Shown here: positions 3,770-7,769 of the stretch, in pieces | Layout of the letters: the number at the start of each line of letters is the position of its first letter | Numbering within the stretch: position 1 is the stretch's first letter | NCBI GenBank assembly: GCA_030151665.1 | Contig: JASLDB010000004.1 | Coordinates: 1-7,769 of the forward strand | Direction: 5' to 3' | DNA: 7,769 nucleotides | From: Neisseriaceae bacterium | GTDB taxonomy: Bacteria > Pseudomonadota > Gammaproteobacteria > Burkholderiales > Neisseriaceae | Position numbers and translations under genes: made by a program | Notes under the pieces: generated by a model | What the model was told of the DNA's origin: nothing | The model's input: the letters and a program-made list of their open reading frames with translations, nothing else | Databases searched by the model: none

Positions 3770-6700
3770 ATGAGTTATTCTTTTACCGAAAAAAAGCGAA
3801 TTCGTAAAAGCTTTGCCAAACGTGATAACGTTTTAGACGTTCCTTATTTGTTGGCAACCCAGCTTGATTCGTACGAAAGTTTTTTGCAAGAAGATGTGCC
3901 ATTTGATCAGCGTGCTGATCAAGGTCTTCAGGCTGCCTTCAGTTCTATTTTCCCCATTAATAGCCACAATGGTTACGCTCGTTTAGAGTTTGTGCATTAT
4001 GTATTGGGTGAGACGGCATTTGATATTCAAGAGTGCCAAATGCGTGGTATTACCTATGCATCACCTTTGCGTGCGCGCATTCGCTTGGTTATTTTGGATA
4101 AAGAATCTTCTAAACCTGTGGTAAAAGAAGTTCGCGAGAACGAAGTTTACATGGGTGAAATTCCATTGATGACGCCAAGTGGCTCATTTGTGATCAATGG
4201 TACTGAGCGTGTTATCGTTTCTCAGTAGCACCGTTCACCTGGCGTGTTCTTTGAACATGACCGTGGTAAAACCCATTCATCAGGTAAATTACTGTTCTCA
4301 GCTCGTATTATTCCTTACCGTGGTTCATGGTTGGATTTCGAGTTTGACCCTAAAGATTTGTTGTACTTCCGTATTGACCGTCGTCGTAAAATGCCGATTT
4401 CTATTTTGCTAAAAGCATTGGGTTATACAGAAGAAAAAATCTTGGAAACATTCTATGACAAAGATACATACTTCTTGTCAAAAAATGGTATCCAAAAGAA
4501 ATTGGAATTAAATCGCCTAAAAGGCGAAGTGTCTAAAGTTGATGTTTTGGACAAAGATGGCAACACCTTGGTTGCCAAAGGCAAACGCTTCACTGCAAAA
4601 AGTGTTCGTGATATCACCAATGCAGGTATTGAACGCATTGATGTGGATTTTGATGCATTGGTTGGTCAAATTTTGGCCAGTGATGTTATCAGCCCAGACA
4701 CTGGTGAAGTGATGGCACATGCCAACGAAGAGTTGACAGAAGAATTGTTGGTTAAATTCGATTTGCACAACATTGCCAAAATTGAAACCTTGTACATCAA
4801 TGAATTAAGCCAAGGTGGTTATATTTCTAACACCTTGCGTGTTGATGAAACCAAAGACCAGTTGAGTGCTCGTGTGGCGATTTACCGCATGATGCGTCCT
4901 GGTGAACCACCTACCGAAGATGCGGTAGAAATGTTGTTCCAACGTTTGTTCTTTAATCATGATAGCTATGATTTGTCACGCGTTGGTCGCATGAAATTCA
5001 ACACCCGTACTTACAACCAAAAGCTAAACGAAAAAAATGGTGCTTGGTTCACACGTTTGTTGCAAGAAACATTTGCAGGTGTTGCTGAGCAAGGTCAATA
5101 TGTTTTGATGGATCAAGACATTGTTGCCACCATTGCTACTTTGGTTGAATTGCGTAACGGTAACGGTCAAGTGGACGATATTGACCATTTGGGTAACCGT
5201 CGTGTGCGTTCAGTAGGTGAGTTGGCTGAGAACCAATTCCGTTCTGGTTTGTCTCGTGTAGAGCGTGCTGTAAAAGAGCGTTTGAACCAGGCTGAATCAG
5301 AAAACTTGATGCCGCATGATTTGATTAATGCCAAACCTGTTTCTGCTGCGATTAAAGAATTCTTTGGTTCAAGCCAATTGAGTCAATTCTTGGATCAAAC
5401 CAATCCATTGTCTGAAATCACGCATAAACGCCGTGTATCAGCATTGGGCCCTGGTGGTTTGACTCGTGAACGCGCAGGCTTTGAAGTGCGTGACGTGCAT
5501 CCAACTCACTATGGTCGTGTATGTCCGATTGAAACACCAGAGGGTCCAAACATTGGTTTGATTAACTCTTTGTCTGTTTATGCACGCACCAATGAATACG
5601 GTTTCTTGGAAACACCTTATCGTCAAGTTATTGATGGCAAAGTAACCGATCAAATTGATTACTTGTCAGCGATTGAAGAAGGTCGCTATGTCATTGCACA
5701 GGCGAATGCTGGCGTTGACGAGCATGGTATGTTGAGTGATGAATTGGTAACTTGTCGTGAAAACGGCGAGACCATTATGTCAACACCAGACCGTATTCAA
5801 TACATGGACGTGGCAACAGGTCAAGTGGTATCCGTTGCAGCTTCTTTGATTCCATTCTTGGAACACGATGACGCCAACCGTGCATTGATGGGCGCCAACA
5901 TGCAACGTCAAGCAGTACCTTGCTTGCGTCCTGAAAAACCATTCGTGGGTACAGGTATTGAGCGCTATGTGGCTGTTGACTCAGCAACTGCTGTGGTTGC
6001 AGGTCGTGGTGGTGTGGTTGAGTATGTAGATGCTGGTCGTATTGTGATTCGTGTACATGACGAAGAAGCCAATGCAGGTGAAGTCGGTGTTGATATTTAC
6101 AATTTGATTAAATTCACCCGTTCTAACCACAGCACCAACATTAACCAACGCCCAGTGGTACAAGTTGGTGACATCTTGCAAAAAGGTGACGTGATTGCCG
6201 ATGGTGCATCAACAGACTTAGGTGAATTGGCATTGGGTCAAAACATGACCATCGCCTTTATGCCTTGGAATGGTTACAACTTCGAGGATTCAATTTTGAT
6301 TTCTGAGAATGTTGTGGCAGAAGATCGCTACACATCTATTCACATTGAAGAATTAAATGTGGTGGCTCGTGATACCAAATTGGGTGCGGAAGAAATTACT
6401 CGCGATATCCCTAACTTATCTGAGCGCATGCAAAACCGTTTGGATGATGCTGGTATCGTATACATCGGTGCGGAAGTTGAAGCTGGTGACGTTTTGGTGG
6501 GTAAAGTAACCCCTAAAGGCGAAACCCAATTAACGCCTGAAGAAAAATTGCTACGTGCGATTTTCGGTGAAAAAGCATCTGATGTTAAAGACACATCATT
6601 GCGCATGCCAACAGGCATGAGCGGTACTGTGATTGACGTTCAAGTGTTCACCCGTGAGGGTATTGAACGCGATAAACGTGCGCAATCTATTATTGATGCG

Positions 6701-7769
6701 GAATTGAAACGCTACCGTTTGGATTTGCATGATCAATTGCGCATCTTTACTGAAGACGCATTTAGCCGTATTGAGCGTATGGTTGTTGGCCAAGAAGCCA
6801 ATGGCGGTCCTCAACGCTTGCTAAAAGGCACAGTGATTACTGCAGAATACTTGACTGGTTTGCCAAGCAAACATGAATGGTTTGATATTCGCATGTCTGA
6901 TGAGTCTTTGGCTAAGCAAATCGAATTGATTAAATTGAGCTTGCAACAAAAACGTGAAGAATTTGATGCAATGTTCGAAATCAAGAAGAAAAAATTGACC
7001 CAAGGTGATGAATTGCAACCTGGCGTACAAAAAATGGTTAAAGTCTTTATCGCCATTAAACGTCGTTTGCAATCGGGTGATAAAATGGCGGGTCGTCACG
7101 GTAATAAAGGTGTGGTATCTCGCATCTTGCCAGTGGAAGACATGCCATACATGGCTGATGGCCGTTCTGTTGACATCGTATTGAACCCATTGGGTGTACC
7201 GAGTCGTATGAATATTGGTCAGATTCTAGAGGTTCACTTGGGTTGGGCTGCTAAAGGTATTGGTGCTCGTATTGATACCATGTTGGCTGAACATCGCCAA
7301 GTTGCTGAAATGCGTGAATTCTTAGAAACCATGTACAACGGTGACTTAGGTGGCGAAGACATGCACAAGGAAGACTTGAGCAAGTTAAGCGACGCTGAAA
7401 TCATTACCTTGGCAGAACATTTACGCAAAGGTGCAACTTTTGCTTCACCTGTGTTTGATGGCGCTAAAGAGTCAGAATTGAAAGCCATGTTGGAATTTGC
7501 TTACCCAAGCGAAGACGAACGTGTTCAAAAATTGAACTTTAACAACACCAAAACACAAGTGACTTTGTACGATGGCCGTTCAGGCGAAGCGTTTGATCGC
7601 CGTGTGACTGTTGGTGTTATGCATTACTTGAAACTGCATCACTTGGTTGATGAGAAAATGCATGCTCGTTCAACAGGTCCATATAGCTTGGTGACTCAAC
7701 AGCCGTTGGGTGGTAAAGCGCAATTCGGTGGCCAGCGTTTCGGTGAGATGGAGGTTTGGGCACTTGAAG
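3770..7769 (+). CDS. rpoB: RNA polymerase beta subunit, interrupted by an in-frame TAG; 3' end outside window
   Basis: The beta subunit forms one side of the RNA polymerase catalytic cleft and the rifampicin pocket. The ATG at 3770 begins MSYSFTEKKRIRKSFAKR and is preceded by TTGGAG (3755-3760). The frame runs 1,333 codons to the window edge without a frameshift, but codon 153 is TAG (4226-4228) where homologues have Leu (VIVSQ-L-HRSPG; E. coli Leu149). Downstream features are intact: the rifampicin region SSQLSQFLDQTNP with THKRRVSALGPGGL (about 535-559); NGYNFEDSI with Glu839 and Asp840 (E. coli 813/814); GDKMAGRHGNKG with Lys1105 (by my alignment E. coli Lys1073); and QPLGGKAQFGGQRFGEMEVW at the end. 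About 60 codons are missing to the right. Because the gene is essential and otherwise under clear selection, I treat it as a functional gene with a sequence anomaly. If the stop is real and unsuppressed, it would be a pseudogene. Confidence 0.93.
3927..3938 (-). other. DNA uptake sequence, Kingella-type dialect (AGGCAGCCTGAA)
   Basis: Read on the minus strand these 12 bases are AGGCAGCCTGAA, which I recall as the Kingella-type dialect of the Neisseriaceae DNA uptake sequence; it shares the CTGAA core of all dialects. The minor pilin ComP binds such repeats during natural transformation and favours uptake of related DNA. The site lies inside rpoB codons 53-57 (LQAAF), and no other exact copy was found in the window. 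Chance occurrence on either strand of a 7.8-kb random sequence is about 0.001, though the conserved LQAAF codons make it somewhat more likely. Confidence 0.65.
4226..4228 (+). other. In-frame amber codon inside rpoB
   Basis: TAG replaces an expected leucine codon within VIVSQ-X-HRSPGVFF, a conserved block lining the region near the rifampicin pocket. Leucine here is usually TTG, so a single T-to-A change explains it. The flanking frame is unbroken on both sides. The codon after the stop is CAC, so the context does not match the UAG-CARYYA read-through motif. No selenocysteine-like or other recoding structure was recognised by eye. Sequencing or assembly error, or a point mutation in this strain, is the simplest explanation. 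Confidence 0.9.

Noticed and set aside
4226..4234. Programmed stop-codon read-through context
   Set aside because: The codon after TAG is CAC, which does not fit UAG-CARYYA, and no obvious downstream recoding hairpin was seen.
4197..4412. A 71-codon plus-strand frame spanning the amber codon
   Set aside because: It is a different frame of rpoB. The rpoB frame on both sides matches homologues residue by residue, so this is a shadow and not a frameshift.
943..7488. Numerous reverse-strand reading frames of 60-180 codons
   Set aside because: They lie opposite highly conserved genes, have no recognisable motifs and show compositions expected of antisense shadows.
7579..7585. Second DNA uptake sequence (TTCAGGC)
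   Set aside because: Only 7 of 12 bases are contiguous with the dialect. The partial match at 942-949 (TTCAGGTA) also fails over the full 12 bases.
4229..7769. A naturally split RpoB with a second polypeptide starting after the amber codon
   Set aside because: The next in-frame ATG is at 4390, without a ribosome binding site, and starting there would delete conserved residues. The break falls inside a conserved block, not in a dispensable region.

Overview
This window is the ribosomal-protein/RNA-polymerase locus of a betaproteobacterium, in the order 'tuf – tRNA-Trp – secE – nusG – rplK – rplA – rplJ – rplL – rpoB'. All genes are on the + strand. The host is most likely a member of the Neisseriaceae. 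EF-Tu ends in ...VGAGVVSSVIA, L10 begins MSLNIE, and RpoB begins MSYSFTEKKRIRKSFAKR, all of which resemble my memory of Neisseria proteins. rpoB also carries an exact copy of a Kingella-type DNA uptake sequence. Leucine is written mostly as TTG, and the coding DNA leans towards AT, so this is not one of the GC-rich Neisseria species. The genus cannot be fixed from this window.

Layout. Bases 1-63 are the 3' end of tuf, followed 9 nt later by tRNA-Trp (73-148) and a strong intrinsic terminator (153-185). secE and nusG (206-1203) form a tight pair. A promoter-like sequence (1227-1255) and a leader hairpin resembling an L1 autoregulatory site (1271-1300) precede rplK-rplA, which abut with no gap. 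A 237-nt untranslated stretch (2449-2685) carries an L10-type mRNA leader before rplJ, which starts with TTG. rplL follows after an AT-rich 58-nt spacer. An attenuator-like hairpin (3634-3665) sits between rplL and rpoB. rpoB runs off the right edge about 60 codons before its expected end.

How the genes work together. tuf, tRNA-Trp, L11, L1, L10 and L7/L12 serve translation. L11, L1, L10 and L12 build the L1 and L12 stalks of the 50S subunit. SecE is part of the protein-export channel. NusG and the beta subunit belong to the transcription machinery. The leaders match the known logic of this locus: L1 represses rplKA, the L10-L12 complex represses rplJL, and partial termination sets rpoB below rplL.

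The one real anomaly is an in-frame amber codon (TAG, 4226-4228) in rpoB, at a position that is an invariant leucine in the homologues I can recall (E. coli Leu149). The frame continues open for the remaining 3.5 kb with every catalytic motif intact. A sequencing error or isolated point mutation is the most likely explanation. Suppression or recoding is possible but not shown. I see no mobile element, CRISPR array, prophage or undescribed gene cluster here.
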